A stretch of 64,000 bases of DNA, from assembly GCF_000719115.1 (NCBI RefSeq), contig NZ_JOEA01000001.1, forward strand, positions 248,001-312,000, in the 5' to 3' direction. A model generated the notes under the pieces. It did not search any database. It saw only the letters and a program-made list of their open reading frames with translations, and was not told the origin of the DNA. Numbering within the stretch: position 1 is the first letter of the stretch; each line of letters opens with the position of its first letter. Origin of the DNA: Lentzea albidocapillata. GTDB taxonomy: Bacteria; Actinomycetota; Actinomycetes; Mycobacteriales; Pseudonocardiaceae. Shown here in pieces: positions 44,255-52,820 of the stretch. A program made the translations under genes and the position numbers.

Positions 44255-46111
44255 CTAGTGGTGGGTGACCGGGGCGAAGTGGTCGGCGGTGATCGGGCCG
44301 AACACCGTCGCACCGCGGTCGGCCGGTCCGACGCTACGGCGCAGGGCGGCGAAGAGTTCGCGGCCCGTGCCCATCCACTCGCGGCTGGTCGGCGGGAAGT
44401 CCACCAGCGGGCGGGTCGCCAGCTCCTCCGCGGGCACCCGGACCTCCAGGGTTCCGGCGGTGGCGTCCAGACGCACGACGTCGCCGTCGCGGACCCGGCC
44501 GAGCGGACCGCCGACCGCGGCTTCCGGGGTCAGCTGGATGGCGGCCGGGATCTTGCCCGAGGCGCCGGACATGCGGCCGTCGGTCACTAGGGCGACCTTG
44601 TAGCCGCGGTCCATCAGGACGCCGAGCGGTGGGGTGAGCTTGTGGAGTTCGGGCATGCCGTTGGCCTGGGGGCCCTGCTGGCGGACCACCACGACGACGT
44701 CGCGGTCCAGTTCGCCCGCCTTGAAGGCCTCCTGGAACGCCTCCTGCGTGGTGAAGACGCGGGCCGGGGCCTCGACGACGTGGTTCTCCGTCGCCACGGC
44801 CGAGACCTTGATGACGGCGCGGCCCAGGTTGCCGGCGAGCATGCGCAGGCCGCCGTCCGAGGCGAACGGGTCGGAGGCCGGGCGCAGGACCTCTAGGTCC
44901 AGGGAGCGGCCGGGGCCGTCGACCCAGATCAGTTCGCCGTCGGCCAGCATCGGCTCCTGGCGGTAGCGGTCCAGGCCGTGGCCGGCGACGGTGTTGACGT
45001 CGGCGTGCAGGAGGCCGGAGTCCAGCAGCGTGCCCACGACGAACTGGACGCCGCCCGCCGCCTGGAAGTGGTTGATGTCGGCGCCGCCGTTCGGGTAGAC
45101 CCGCGCGATCAGCGGCACCACCGAGGACAGGTCGGAAAAGTCGTCCCAGCTCAGCTCGATGCCCGCGGCGGCCGCGATGGCGACCAGGTGCATCGTGTGG
45201 TTCGTCGAGCCGCCGGTCGCCAACAGGGCGACGACGCCGTTGATCACGGCCTTCTCGTCGACGACGTGTGCGATCGGGGTGTAGCCCTCGCCCTTGGCCA
45301 TCTCGACGGCGCGGCGGCCCGCGTGCTCGGTCAGGGCGCGGCGGAGCGTTGTGCCGGGCGGTACGAACGAGGCGCCCGGCAGGTGCAGGCCCATGACCTC
45401 GACGACCATCTGGTTCGAGTTCGCGGTGCCGTAGAACGTGCAGGTGCCGGGGGAGTGGTACGAGGCGGCCTCGGCCTCCAGCAAGTCTTCGCGGGACGCC
45501 TTGCCCTCCGCGTACAGCTGCCGGACGCGGGCCTTCTCCTTGTTCGACAGGCCGGACGACATGGGGCCCGCGGGCACCAGGATCGACGGCAGGTGCCCGA
45601 ACGACAGCGCGCCGATCAGCAGGCCCGGCACGATCTTGTCGCACACGCCGAGCAGCACCGCGGCGTCGAACATCTCGTGCGACAGGGCCACGCCGGTCGA
45701 CATCGCGATGACGTCGCGGCTGAACAGCGACAGCTCCATGCCCTCGCGGCCCTGGGTGATGCCGTCGCACATCGCGGGTACGCCGCCCGCGAACTGGGAC
45801 ACGCCGCCGACAGAGCGGACCGCGTCCTTGATCCAGGACGGGTACTCCTGGAACGGCTGGTGGGCCGACAGCATGTCGTTGTAGGACGACACGATCGCGA
45901 CGTTGGACTTGCGCAGTGCGCGCAGCGCGGCCTTGTCGCCGCCGGTGATTCCGGCGAAGCCGTGCGCGAGGTTGCTGCAGGCGAAGCCGGACCGGGACGT
46001 TCCGTCCTGCGCGGCGGCGGCCACGCGCTCGAGGTACGCACGGCGTGAATCGGCGCTTCGGGCGGCGATCCGGCGTGTCACCTCTGTCAGAACAGGATGC
46101 AGTTCGGTCAT
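44255..46111 (-). CDS. edd: 6-Phosphogluconate dehydratase
   Basis: A 618-residue IlvD/Edd-family Fe-S dehydratase. It turns 6-phosphogluconate into KDPG, the first committed Entner-Doudoroff step. Cluster cysteines are in [18 protein letters not shown] and [21 protein letters not shown] and the C-terminal [15 protein letters not shown] are present. Edd and not IlvD is supported by the length and by the nearby eda. ATG 46111 has GGAGA 6 nt upstream. With eda and the PPi-type phosphofructokinase it suggests two parallel glycolytic routes. Confidence 0.95.
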   Translation of the reverse strand: MTELHPVLTEVTRRIAARSADSRRAYLERVAAAAQDGTSRSGFACSNLAHGFAGITGGDKAALRALRKSNVAIVSSYNDMLSAHQPFQEYPSWIKDAVRSVGGVSQFAGGVPAMCDGITQGREGMELSLFSRDVIAMSTGVALSHEMFDAAVLLGVCDKIVPGLLIGALSFGHLPSILVPAGPMSSGLSNKEKARVRQLYAEGKASREDLLEAEAASYHSPGTCTFYGTANSNQMVVEVMGLHLPGASFVPPGTTLRRALTEHAGRRAVEMAKGEGYTPIAHVVDEKAVINGVVALLATGGSTNHTMHLVAIAAAAGIELSWDDFSDLSSVVPLIARVYPNGGADINHFQAAGGVQFVVGTLLDSGLLHADVNTVAGHGLDRYRQEPMLADGELIWVDGPGRSLDLEVLRPASDPFASDGGLRMLAGNLGRAVIKVSAVATENHVVEAPARVFTTQEAFQEAFKAGELDRDVVVVVRQQGPQANGMPELHKLTPPLGVLMDRGYKVALVTDGRMSGASGKIPAAIQLTPEAAVGGPLGRVRDGDVVRLDATAGTLEVRVPAEELATRPLVDFPPTSREWMGTGRELFAALRRSVGPADRGATVFGPITADHFAPVTHH

Positions 46112-46271
46112 GGGGATCTCCGGGGTCATCACGGGCCGTGGTGGGGCCCTTACGAGACGACAACGGTGGCGTCCCACAGACGGGCGTGACGCCACACACA
46201 GTAAGTCATGGCTGGTCGCGGACACAAAAACGATTCAGTAGATGGGAGGCGACCAGTTTCGAATCTTGGCG

Positions 46272-46287
46272 TGTGGTGCTTGTCACA
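46272..46287 (+). promoter_or_regulatory. CRP-like half-perfect dyad
   Basis: TGTGGTGCTTGTCACA is one base off TGTGA-N6-TCACA. It lies 51 bp before the small gene that opens the succinate dehydrogenase operon. Confidence 0.45.
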
Positions 46288-46338
46288 TGGCTTGAGATTG
46301 GGCAGAGTGCGGGGCACGACCTTGAACGGAGGTGTCCC

Positions 46339-46629
46339 ATGAACTCCACGGAGATCGTCGAGCTGCGCCGGGTCATCGGCCAGATGCGGCATGCCGTCAG
46401 CAACCTGCGCACCAGGTACGGCGACGTGGCAGCCGTGCAACGCCTGGCCAACGACGTGGAACGCATGGACATCGACGCCACCGAACTCGTCGACCTGAGC
46501 ACCCCGAGGCAGCGCGAAGCGCCTCAAGTGGAACGCGAGGTCGTGGTCGTGCCAGACACGCCTTACGACGAGTCGCTCTGGAAGGACGCGGACGACGAAG
46601 GACTCGGTGGGTACCGGAACCGGACCTGA
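46339..46629 (+). CDS. Small acidic protein at head of sdh operon (Rv0250c-like)
   Basis: A 96-residue soluble protein. The N-terminal half forms a helix with heptad hydrophobics (IVELRRVIGQMRHAVSNLRTRYG), the second half is acidic and disordered-looking. Position, size and strand correspond to M. tuberculosis Rv0250c, the small gene ahead of the Rv0249c-Rv0247c succinate dehydrogenase operon. Its function is unknown; it may be a regulator or assembly factor. The ATG has GGAGG 6 nt upstream, so translation is expected to be strong. Confidence 0.8.
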   Translation: MNSTEIVELRRVIGQMRHAVSNLRTRYGDVAAVQRLANDVERMDIDATELVDLSTPRQREAPQVEREVVVVPDTPYDESLWKDADDEGLGGYRNRT

Positions 46630-46643
46630 CCCAGTCCCTACTT

Positions 46644-46670
46644 ACGGCCCTCGCAGACCGCGGGGGCCGT
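46644..46670 (+). terminator. Weak intergenic hairpin before sdh
   Basis: A 7-bp GC-rich stem (ACGGCCC/GGGCCGT) with a 13-nt loop between the small gene and the membrane subunit. It may attenuate read-through. Confidence 0.35.
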
Positions 46671-46715
46671 TACGCGTTTCCTCCACAACGACGTGGACCC
46701 CCAGAAAGGTGAGTA

Positions 46716-47480
46716 ATGGCGAGGGCAGAGATCGCCGCCAGGACTCTGCGCACGGACCGATGGTGGTTGCCGCCGCTGACGACATTCGTCGGCTTGCTGC
46801 TCATCTCGATCTACGCGGCGTTCCGCACGTTCCAGGGGGACTACTACTGGGTCGACCAGTACCACTACCTCACACCGATGTACTCGCCGTGTCTCACCGA
46901 GGAGTGCGTCCCCGCGGCCTCGCACTTCGGTCAGTGGTTCCCGGCGCTGCCAGGCTTCCTGACCCCGCCGCTGCTGATCATCCCGTTCCTGCTGGGATTC
47001 CGCATCACCTGCTACTACTACCGCAAGGCTTACTACCGCGCTGCCTGGGCGTCGCCGCCCGCGTGCGCGGTGGCCGAGCCGCACAGCAAGTACACCGGTG
47101 AGACCAGGTTCCCGCTGATCGCGCAGAACCTGCACCGCTACTTCTTCTACGCGGCGTCGCTCCTGTTGCTGATCAACATCTACGACGCGGTCCTCGCGTT
47201 CGGCACCGGCGTCGGCCTGGGCAACATCATCCTGCTGGCCAACGTGAGCCTGCTGGCCGCGTACACGCTGTCGTGCCACTCGTGCCGGCACATCGCGGGC
47301 GGGCGGCTCAAGCACTTCTCCAAGCACCCGGTCCGGTACTGGATGTGGACGCAGATCTCGAAGCTGAACAACCGGCACATGCAACTCGCCTGGGCCTCGC
47401 TGATCTTCGTCTGCCTGACGGACCTGTACGTCGCGCTGGTCGCCTCGGGAACGATCTCCGACCTCCGCTTCATCAACTAA
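46716..47480 (+). CDS. Succinate dehydrogenase membrane anchor subunit (Sdh1-type)
   Basis: A 254-residue integral membrane subunit with about five TM helices. His residues in helices (for example SCHSCRHI and NLHRYFFYA) could bind haem. The sequence matches the Rv0249c-type anchor, which as I recall is a single fused polypeptide and not separate SdhC/SdhD. It would pass electrons from the iron-sulfur subunit to menaquinone. GAAAGGTGAG precedes the ATG. It is followed 9 bp later by the flavoprotein gene. Confidence 0.85.
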   Translation: MARAEIAARTLRTDRWWLPPLTTFVGLLLISIYAAFRTFQGDYYWVDQYHYLTPMYSPCLTEECVPAASHFGQWFPALPGFLTPPLLIIPFLLGFRITCYYYRKAYYRAAWASPPACAVAEPHSKYTGETRFPLIAQNLHRYFFYAASLLLLINIYDAVLAFGTGVGLGNIILLANVSLLAAYTLSCHSCRHIAGGRLKHFSKHPVRYWMWTQISKLNNRHMQLAWASLIFVCLTDLYVALVASGTISDLRFIN

Positions 47481-47489
47481 GGAGTGGTT

Positions 47490-49358
47490 TTGCCCGAGCT
47501 GGAAAGGCATTCGTTCGACGTTCTCGTGATCGGCGCGGGTGGTGCCGGTCTGCGAGCCGCGATCGAGGCCCGTGAGCACGGCCTGCGCACCGCCGTCCTC
47601 TGCAAGTCGTTGTTCGGCAAGGCCCACACCGTCATGGCCGAGGGCGGTATCGCCGCCGCCATGGGCAACGCCAACGAGAGCGACAACTGGCAGGTCCACT
47701 TCCGCGACACCATGCGCGGCGGCAAGTTCCTCAACAACTGGCGCATGGCCGAACTGCACGCCCAGGAAGCGCCGCAACGGGTCTGGGAACTGGAGACCTA
47801 CGGCGCGCTGTTCGACCGCACCAAGGACGGCCGGATCTCGCAGCGCAACTTCGGTGGCCACGAGTACCCGCGGCTCGCGCACGTCGGCGACCGCACCGGC
47901 CTCGAACTGATCCGCACGCTGCAGCAGAAGATCGTGTCGTTGCAGCAGGACGACTTCAAGGAGTTCGGCGACTACGAGGAACGCCTGCGGGTGTTCCAGG
48001 AGTTCACCGTCACCGAGCTCGTCAAGGACGGCGAAAGGATCTCCGGCGCGTTCGGCTACTGGCGCGAGTCCGGCCGGTTCGTGCTGTTCGAGGCACCGGC
48101 GGTGATCCTCGCGACCGGCGGCATCGGCAAGTCGTTCAAGGTCACCTCGAACTCCTGGGAGTACACCGGCGACGGCCACGCGCTCGCGATGCGCGCCGGT
48201 GCCTCGCTGATCAACATGGAGTTCATCCAGTTCCACCCCACCGGGATGGTCTGGCCGCCGTCCGTCAAGGGCATCCTCGTCACCGAGTCCGTCCGCGGTG
48301 ACGGTGGCGTGCTGCGGAACTCCGACGGCAAGCGGTTCATGTTCGACTACATCCCCGAGGTGTTCAAGGACAAGTACGCCGACAACGAGGAAGAAGCCGA
48401 CCGCTGGTACACCGACCAGGCGAACAACCGTCGCCCACCGGAACTGCTGCCGCGTGACGAGGTCGCCCGCGCGATCAACTCGGAGGTCAAGGCAGGGCGC
48501 GGATCGCCACACGGTGGCGTCTTCCTCGACGTGTCGACGCGTCTGCCCGCCGAGGAGATCCGCCGCCGGCTGCCGTCCATGCACCACCAGTTCAAGGAAC
48601 TGGCCGATGTGGACATCACCGCGCAGCCGATGGAGGTCGGCCCGACCTGTCACTACGTGATGGGCGGCGTCGAGGTGGAGCCCGACACCGGATCCTCTTC
48701 GGTACCAGGGCTCTTCGCGGCCGGTGAGGTCTCCGGCGGCATGCACGGTTCGAACCGGCTGGGCGGCAACTCGTTGTCGGACCTGCTCGTCTTCGGGCGC
48801 AGGGCCGGTGCGGGTGCCGCGGAGTACGTGCGGGCGATGGCCGAACGCCCTGTCGTGGCGGAGGACATCGTCACCGAGGCGCGGGCCACGGCACTCAAGC
48901 CCTTCCAGCAGGAAGGCGGCGAGAACCCGTACACCCTGCACATGGAACTGCAGCAGTCCATGAACGACCTCGTCGGCATCATCCGGAAAGCCGGTGAGAT
49001 GGAAGAGGCGTTGCAGCGGCTGGAGAAGCTCAAGGAACGCTCGCAGGCGCTGACCGTCGAGGGCCACCAGCAGTTCAACCCCGGCTGGCACCTCGCCCTC
49101 GACCTGCGCAACATGCTGCTGGTGTCGGAGTGCGTGGCGAAGGCGGCGTTGCTGCGCACCGAGTCCCGCGGCGGTCACACCCGCGACGACCACCCGTCGA
49201 TGGACGCCGAGTGGCGCCGGAAGCTGTTGGTGTGCAAAGCCGACGGTGACGGGGCAGAAGTGACGGAGAAGCCGCAGATCCCGATCCGGCACGACCTGCT
49301 GGACCTGTTCGACCGCAGCGAGCTGGAGAAGTACCTCACCGCCGAGGAGTTGGCATGA
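47490..49358 (+). CDS. sdhA: Succinate dehydrogenase flavoprotein subunit
   Basis: A 622-residue FAD subunit. The Rossmann GAGGAGLRAAIEA, FAD-linking His in SLFGKAHTVMAEGGI and substrate residues (FHPTGM, GGDGHALAMRAGA-like, HGSNRLGGNSL) are present. It oxidises succinate to fumarate on the cytoplasmic face. I take TTG 47490 as start because AGGAG lies 5 nt upstream and the product MPELERHSFDVLVIG matches the family; GTG 47484 would fall on the ribosome site. It overlaps sdhB by 4 bp. Confidence 0.95.
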   Translation: MPELERHSFDVLVIGAGGAGLRAAIEAREHGLRTAVLCKSLFGKAHTVMAEGGIAAAMGNANESDNWQVHFRDTMRGGKFLNNWRMAELHAQEAPQRVWELETYGALFDRTKDGRISQRNFGGHEYPRLAHVGDRTGLELIRTLQQKIVSLQQDDFKEFGDYEERLRVFQEFTVTELVKDGERISGAFGYWRESGRFVLFEAPAVILATGGIGKSFKVTSNSWEYTGDGHALAMRAGASLINMEFIQFHPTGMVWPPSVKGILVTESVRGDGGVLRNSDGKRFMFDYIPEVFKDKYADNEEEADRWYTDQANNRRPPELLPRDEVARAINSEVKAGRGSPHGGVFLDVSTRLPAEEIRRRLPSMHHQFKELADVDITAQPMEVGPTCHYVMGGVEVEPDTGSSSVPGLFAAGEVSGGMHGSNRLGGNSLSDLLVFGRRAGAGAAEYVRAMAERPVVAEDIVTEARATALKPFQQEGGENPYTLHMELQQSMNDLVGIIRKAGEMEEALQRLEKLKERSQALTVEGHQQFNPGWHLALDLRNMLLVSECVAKAALLRTESRGGHTRDDHPSMDAEWRRKLLVCKADGDGAEVTEKPQIPIRHDLLDLFDRSELEKYLTAEELA

Positions 49359-50104
49359 GCTACCAGGGGAAGTTCCGGGTGTGGCGCGGCGACGACTCCG
49401 GCGGTGGGCTGGAGGACTTCACCGTCGAGGTCAACGAGGGTGAGGTCGTCCTCGACATCATCCACCGGCTGCAGGCCACGCAGACGCCGGACCTCGCGGT
49501 GCGGTGGAACTGCAAGGCGGGCAAGTGCGGCTCGTGCTCGGCGGAGATCAACGGCCGGCCGCGGCTGCTCTGCATGACCCGGATGTCGATCTTCGACGAG
49601 TCGGAGACGATCACGGTCACGCCGATGCGGACGTTCCCGATCATCCGCGACCTCGTGACCGACGTGTCCTTCAACTACACCAAGGCACGCGAGGTCCCGT
49701 CGTTCACGCCGCCGAAGGACCTGGCACCGGGCGAGTACCGGATGCAGCAGGTCGACGTCGAGCGCTCGCAGGAGTTCCGCAAGTGCATCGAGTGCTTCCT
49801 GTGTCAGAACACCTGCCACGTGGTGCGTGACCACGAGGAGAACAAGGAGGCGTTCTCGGGGCCGCGGTTCCTCATGCGGGTCGCCGAACTGGAGATGCAC
49901 CCGCTCGACACCGCGGACCGCGTCGACCAGGCGCAGGACGACCACGGGCTCGGTCTCTGCAACATCACCAAATGCTGCAGCGAGGTGTGTCCCGAGCACA
50001 TCCACATCACCGACAACGCGCTCATCCCCATGAAGGAGCGCGTCGCCGACCGCAAGTACGACCCGATCGTCTGGCTCGGCAACAAGCTGTTCAAGCGGTC
50101 CTAG
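49355..50104 (+). CDS. sdhB: Succinate dehydrogenase iron-sulfur subunit
   Basis: A 249-residue subunit. Cys53, Cys58, Cys61 and Cys73 bind the [2Fe-2S] cluster. CIECFLCQNTC (Cys144, 147, 150, 154) and the later CNITKCCSEVCPE serve the [4Fe-4S] and [3Fe-4S] clusters. The ATG overlaps the sdhA stop as ATGA. Its 3' end overlaps the convergent response-regulator gene by 14 bp. It completes the anchor-flavoprotein-iron-sulfur operon of the Sdh1 type. Confidence 0.95.
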   Translation: MSYQGKFRVWRGDDSGGGLEDFTVEVNEGEVVLDIIHRLQATQTPDLAVRWNCKAGKCGSCSAEINGRPRLLCMTRMSIFDESETITVTPMRTFPIIRDLVTDVSFNYTKAREVPSFTPPKDLAPGEYRMQQVDVERSQEFRKCIECFLCQNTCHVVRDHEENKEAFSGPRFLMRVAELEMHPLDTADRVDQAQDDHGLGLCNITKCCSEVCPEHIHITDNALIPMKERVADRKYDPIVWLGNKLFKRS

Positions 50105-50747
50105 CGACGGCCTGCGGTATGACCAGCCCGGACTCGTAGGCCATCACCACAGCCTGCGCCCGGCTGGTCAGCCGCAGTTTCGTCATCACGCGGTTGAGGT
50201 GCGTCTTCACCGTGCCCTCCGTGACCGTCAGCCTGGCCGCGATCGCCGTGTTCGTCAGCCCGGTGCCGACCAGCCGCAGCACCTCGCGCTCGCGGTCCGT
50301 CAGCTCGTCCAGACCCGCCGAACTCCGCGGCGACACAGCCGAATCGCCCCTCAGGTACGCCGCCACGAGCCTGCGCATCACCGTGGGACCGAACTGCATC
50401 TCGCCCGAGGCGACGGCGGTGATGGCGGCGATCAGGCGCGCCGGCTCCGACTCCTTCAGCACGAACCCTGCCGCGCCCAGCCGCAACGCCTCGTGGACGT
50501 ACTCGTCCAGGTCGAAGGTGGTCAGCACCAGCACCCGCGCGGACGCCGCGACGCGTTTGAGCGCGGCCAGCCCCGGCAGGCGGATATCGAGCAGGATCAC
50601 GTCCGGTCTCGACGACTCGGCCAGTGCGGACGCGGTGACACCGTCCCCTGCCTCGCCGACGACGGTCAGATCAGCTGAAGCGTTCAGCAACGCGACCAGG
50701 CCGGCCCTGAACAACGGCTGGTCGTCCACTACAAGCACGCGCGTCAC
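50091..50747 (-). CDS. NarL/LuxR-type response regulator (orphan)
   Basis: A 218-residue regulator. The receiver domain has acidic pocket DD at 8-9, phosphoacceptor Asp54 and LTTFD, and the C-terminal HTH reads LTDREREVLRLVGTGLTNTAIAARLTVTEGTVKTHL. After Asp54 the sequence runs DIRLPGLAALKRVAASARVLVL and lacks the usual DG and about five residues, so the beta3-alpha3 loop is short. No histidine kinase gene is adjacent. GTG 50747 has GAGGGG 4 nt upstream. Its 3' end overlaps sdhB. Confidence 0.88.
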   Translation of the reverse strand: MTRVLVVDDQPLFRAGLVALLNASADLTVVGEAGDGVTASALAESSRPDVILLDIRLPGLAALKRVAASARVLVLTTFDLDEYVHEALRLGAAGFVLKESEPARLIAAITAVASGEMQFGPTVMRRLVAAYLRGDSAVSPRSSAGLDELTDREREVLRLVGTGLTNTAIAARLTVTEGTVKTHLNRVMTKLRLTSRAQAVVMAYESGLVIPQAVARTA

Positions 50748-50859
50748 AATGCCCCTCACTCATGTGACGTCACCGCGGTAGATCCCCCACCACGAGCGTA
50801 CCGCGAAAGTTGACGGGAGATCCACTCTTCGTGAGACGCCCCGGTTCCGTTCGCGCCGA

Positions 50860-50865
50860 TACGTT
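50860..50865 (+). promoter_or_regulatory. Leaderless -10 box (TACGTT)
   Basis: TACGTT is 7 nt before ATG 50873. Confidence 0.5.
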
Positions 50866-50872
50866 CCGGACC

Positions 50873-51148
50873 ATGCGCACCGCATCCGCCGACCTGCACG
50901 CCGTCCGCACGATCACCGTCGACGGCTCGGACGTCTACCTCCGGGTCACGGCCAGTCCGGTCGACCTGCGGATCCGGTGGTTCCGTGACGGCGACCACCG
51001 GGTGGCGGGCAGCCCCGTGCTGTTCCCGGCGGGTGACCGCTCGCGCCGGCTGCTCGGCACGAACTTCCGTGCCGGCACCACGTTCTGCCTCGACGTCGTA
51101 GGGGAAGCGAGGCAGGACTGGCGCGGTGTCGTCGACTGGAACGTCTGA
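50873..51148 (+). CDS. Small beta-rich hypothetical protein
   Basis: A 91-residue protein with no signal peptide. Alternating hydrophobic and polar residues (DVYLRVTASPVDLRIRWFRDG) suggest an all-beta fold. I recognise no family. A leaderless-type -10 box supports ATG 50873 over the upstream ATG at 50810. Two hairpins follow. It diverges from the orphan response regulator with a shared 125-bp region, so the regulator might control it, but this is speculative. Confidence 0.6.
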   Translation: MRTASADLHAVRTITVDGSDVYLRVTASPVDLRIRWFRDGDHRVAGSPVLFPAGDRSRRLLGTNFRAGTTFCLDVVGEARQDWRGVVDWNV

Positions 51149-51150
51149 CC

Positions 51151-51168
51151 TTCCGAAGGTCTTCGGAA
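51151..51168 (+). terminator. Small hairpin after small hypothetical gene
   Basis: TTCCGAA-GGTC-TTCGGAA, a 7-bp perfect stem starting 2 bp after the stop codon. Confidence 0.5.
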
Positions 51169-51170
51169 AC

Positions 51171-51212
51171 AGCGAACGGGGCGCGTCCGATGTGGACACG
51201 CCCCGTTCCGCT
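51171..51212. terminator. Bidirectional terminator before gluD
   Basis: An imperfect GC-rich stem of about 15 pairs (51171-51188 with 51195-51212) between convergent genes; probably ends the glu operon on the minus strand. Confidence 0.75.
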
Positions 51213-51221
51213 GGTGCTCCG

Positions 51222-52097
51222 TCAGCCGGAGGCCGAGGCGTCCATCAGGACGGGCTTCTCCGCCTCGGGGTTGTCGGTCTTGATGACCTTCTTGCTGCGG
51301 CGGTTGCGCTTCTCCAGGTACGTCGCGAGCCACGTCAGCAACAGGCACAGTCCGATGTAGACCAGGGCGACCACGATCATCACCGAGATCATCGGGCGGC
51401 CGAAGTTGACCGCGTCACCACCGATGCGCGTACCCCACCGCAGCAGCTCCTCGAAGGTGATGAGGAAGCCGAGCGCGGTGTCCTTCAGCAGCACGACGAG
51501 CTGGCTGATGATGGTCGGCAGCATGGCCCGCAACGCCTGCGGCAGCAGCACGAACGTCATCACCTGCGTCTTGCGCATGCCCAGCGCGTACGCGGCCTCG
51601 CTCTGGCCCTTCGGCAGCGAGTTGATGCCCGCGCGGAAGATCTCCGCGAGCACCGAGCCGTTGTACAGCATCAGGCTGATCACGACGGCCGTGAACGCGC
51701 TCAGCTTCACCCCGACCACGGGAAGGCCGTAGTAGAAGAAGAACATCATGATGACGAGCGGGATCGCGCGGAAGATCTCGACGATCACCGCCGCGGGAGC
51801 GCGCACCCACGCGTGGTCGGACAGTCGCGCCGCCGCGAAGATCGCGCCGAACACCAGTGCCAGCACCGCGCCGACGGCGAACGCGCTGAGCGTGTTGCCG
51901 ATCGCCTCGACCAGCGAGAGCTGGATCTGCTTGTAGTTGATCCAGTCGAGCCTGCGGGCGGTGAACTGGTCGGTGACGATGAACCGCATCACCACGTACA
52001 CCAGCGCCGCGATCACCGCCGCGATGCCGATGACGGCCATGATCTTGTGACGGACGCGGGCCTTCGGACCCGGGACGTCGAACAGCACCATGCTCAT
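51222..52097 (-). CDS. gluD: Glutamate ABC transporter permease GluD
   Basis: A 291-residue ABC permease with about five TM helices, of the polar-amino-acid HisM/GlnP type. The EAA loop reads EAAYALGMRKTQVMTFVLLPQALR (Gly in place). An N-terminal TM and a basic C-terminal tail are present. With GluC it forms the membrane channel for glutamate uptake. ATG 52097 overlaps the gluC stop codon as ATGA. The preceding in-frame residues are antisense read-through from gluC. Confidence 0.93.
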   Translation of the reverse strand: MSMVLFDVPGPKARVRHKIMAVIGIAAVIAALVYVVMRFIVTDQFTARRLDWINYKQIQLSLVEAIGNTLSAFAVGAVLALVFGAIFAAARLSDHAWVRAPAAVIVEIFRAIPLVIMMFFFYYGLPVVGVKLSAFTAVVISLMLYNGSVLAEIFRAGINSLPKGQSEAAYALGMRKTQVMTFVLLPQALRAMLPTIISQLVVLLKDTALGFLITFEELLRWGTRIGGDAVNFGRPMISVMIVVALVYIGLCLLLTWLATYLEKRNRRSKKVIKTDNPEAEKPVLMDASASG

Positions 52098-52741
52098 CGG
52101 GCCACGCTCCACCGCTTCTCGAAGACCTGCTGGACGTACGTCAGGGGCATCACCAGGATGACGAACCCGAGTGCGACCCACAGGAGTCCGATGAGGACGT
52201 TGTCACCCTGATCCGCCAGCTGCTCGCGGATGTTGCCCGCCTGCACGACGGCGAAGCCGGATGCGACCGTCGTGTTCTTCAGCAGCGCGATCATGGTGCT
52301 CGTCATCGGCGGCACGACCGAGCGCAACGCCTGCGGCAGCACCACGTTGCCGAGCATCTGCGTGAACGTGAGACCCAGCGCGCGGGAGGCCTCGGCCTGC
52401 CCGACCGGCACCGTGTTGATGCCCGATCGCACGACCTCGCAGACGAATGCCGCCGTGTAGAGCGACAGCGACACCACCGCGGCGGTGTACGGCTCGATCC
52501 TCATGATGTCCAGCAACGGGTACGCGAACACGAAGAACACGAAGACCAGCGTCAGGGGCGTGTTGCGCACGACCGTCACGTACGCCGTGCCGACGCCGCG
52601 GAACACCGGCACCGGGCTGACCCTCAGCGCCGCGAGGAGCGTGCCCAGCACCAGCGACAGCACCGCGGAGACCGCGAAGAGCTGGAGCGTCTGGCCGAAA
52701 GCGCGCAGGAAGAGATCTAGGTTGTTGGTGAGGACGCTCAT
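52094..52741 (-). CDS. gluC: Glutamate ABC transporter permease GluC
   Basis: A 215-residue polar-amino-acid ABC permease. The EAA loop EASRALGLTFTQMLGNVVLPQALR marks the contact site for the ATPase. About four to five TM helices are predicted. It is the second permease of the gluABCD operon and is coupled to gluD by ATGA. A hairpin between gluB and gluC (52779-52805) probably lowers permease expression relative to the binding protein. Confidence 0.93.
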   Translation of the reverse strand: MSVLTNNLDLFLRAFGQTLQLFAVSAVLSLVLGTLLAALRVSPVPVFRGVGTAYVTVVRNTPLTLVFVFFVFAYPLLDIMRIEPYTAAVVSLSLYTAAFVCEVVRSGINTVPVGQAEASRALGLTFTQMLGNVVLPQALRSVVPPMTSTMIALLKNTTVASGFAVVQAGNIREQLADQGDNVLIGLLWVALGFVILVMPLTYVQQVFEKRWSVAR

Positions 52742-52778
52742 CGGTTTCCTTGCCGTCCGTCCGCCTTCAAAGGAACGG

Positions 52779-52805
52779 CCGGCGGACCCACGTGGGATCC
52801 ACCGG
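52779..52805 (-). terminator. Intra-operon hairpin gluB-gluC
   Basis: CCGGCGGA and TCCACCGG arms flank a CCCACGTGGG core (one wobble). It lies between the binding-protein and permease genes, where attenuators are common in ABC operons. Confidence 0.6.
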
Positions 52806-52820
52806 CCACGTGAGGAACCG

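Noticed and set aside
50764..50773. GTGACGTCAC as a Crp site
   Set aside because: The half sites are adjacent without the N6 spacer of Crp, so it is only a 10-bp palindrome of unknown value.
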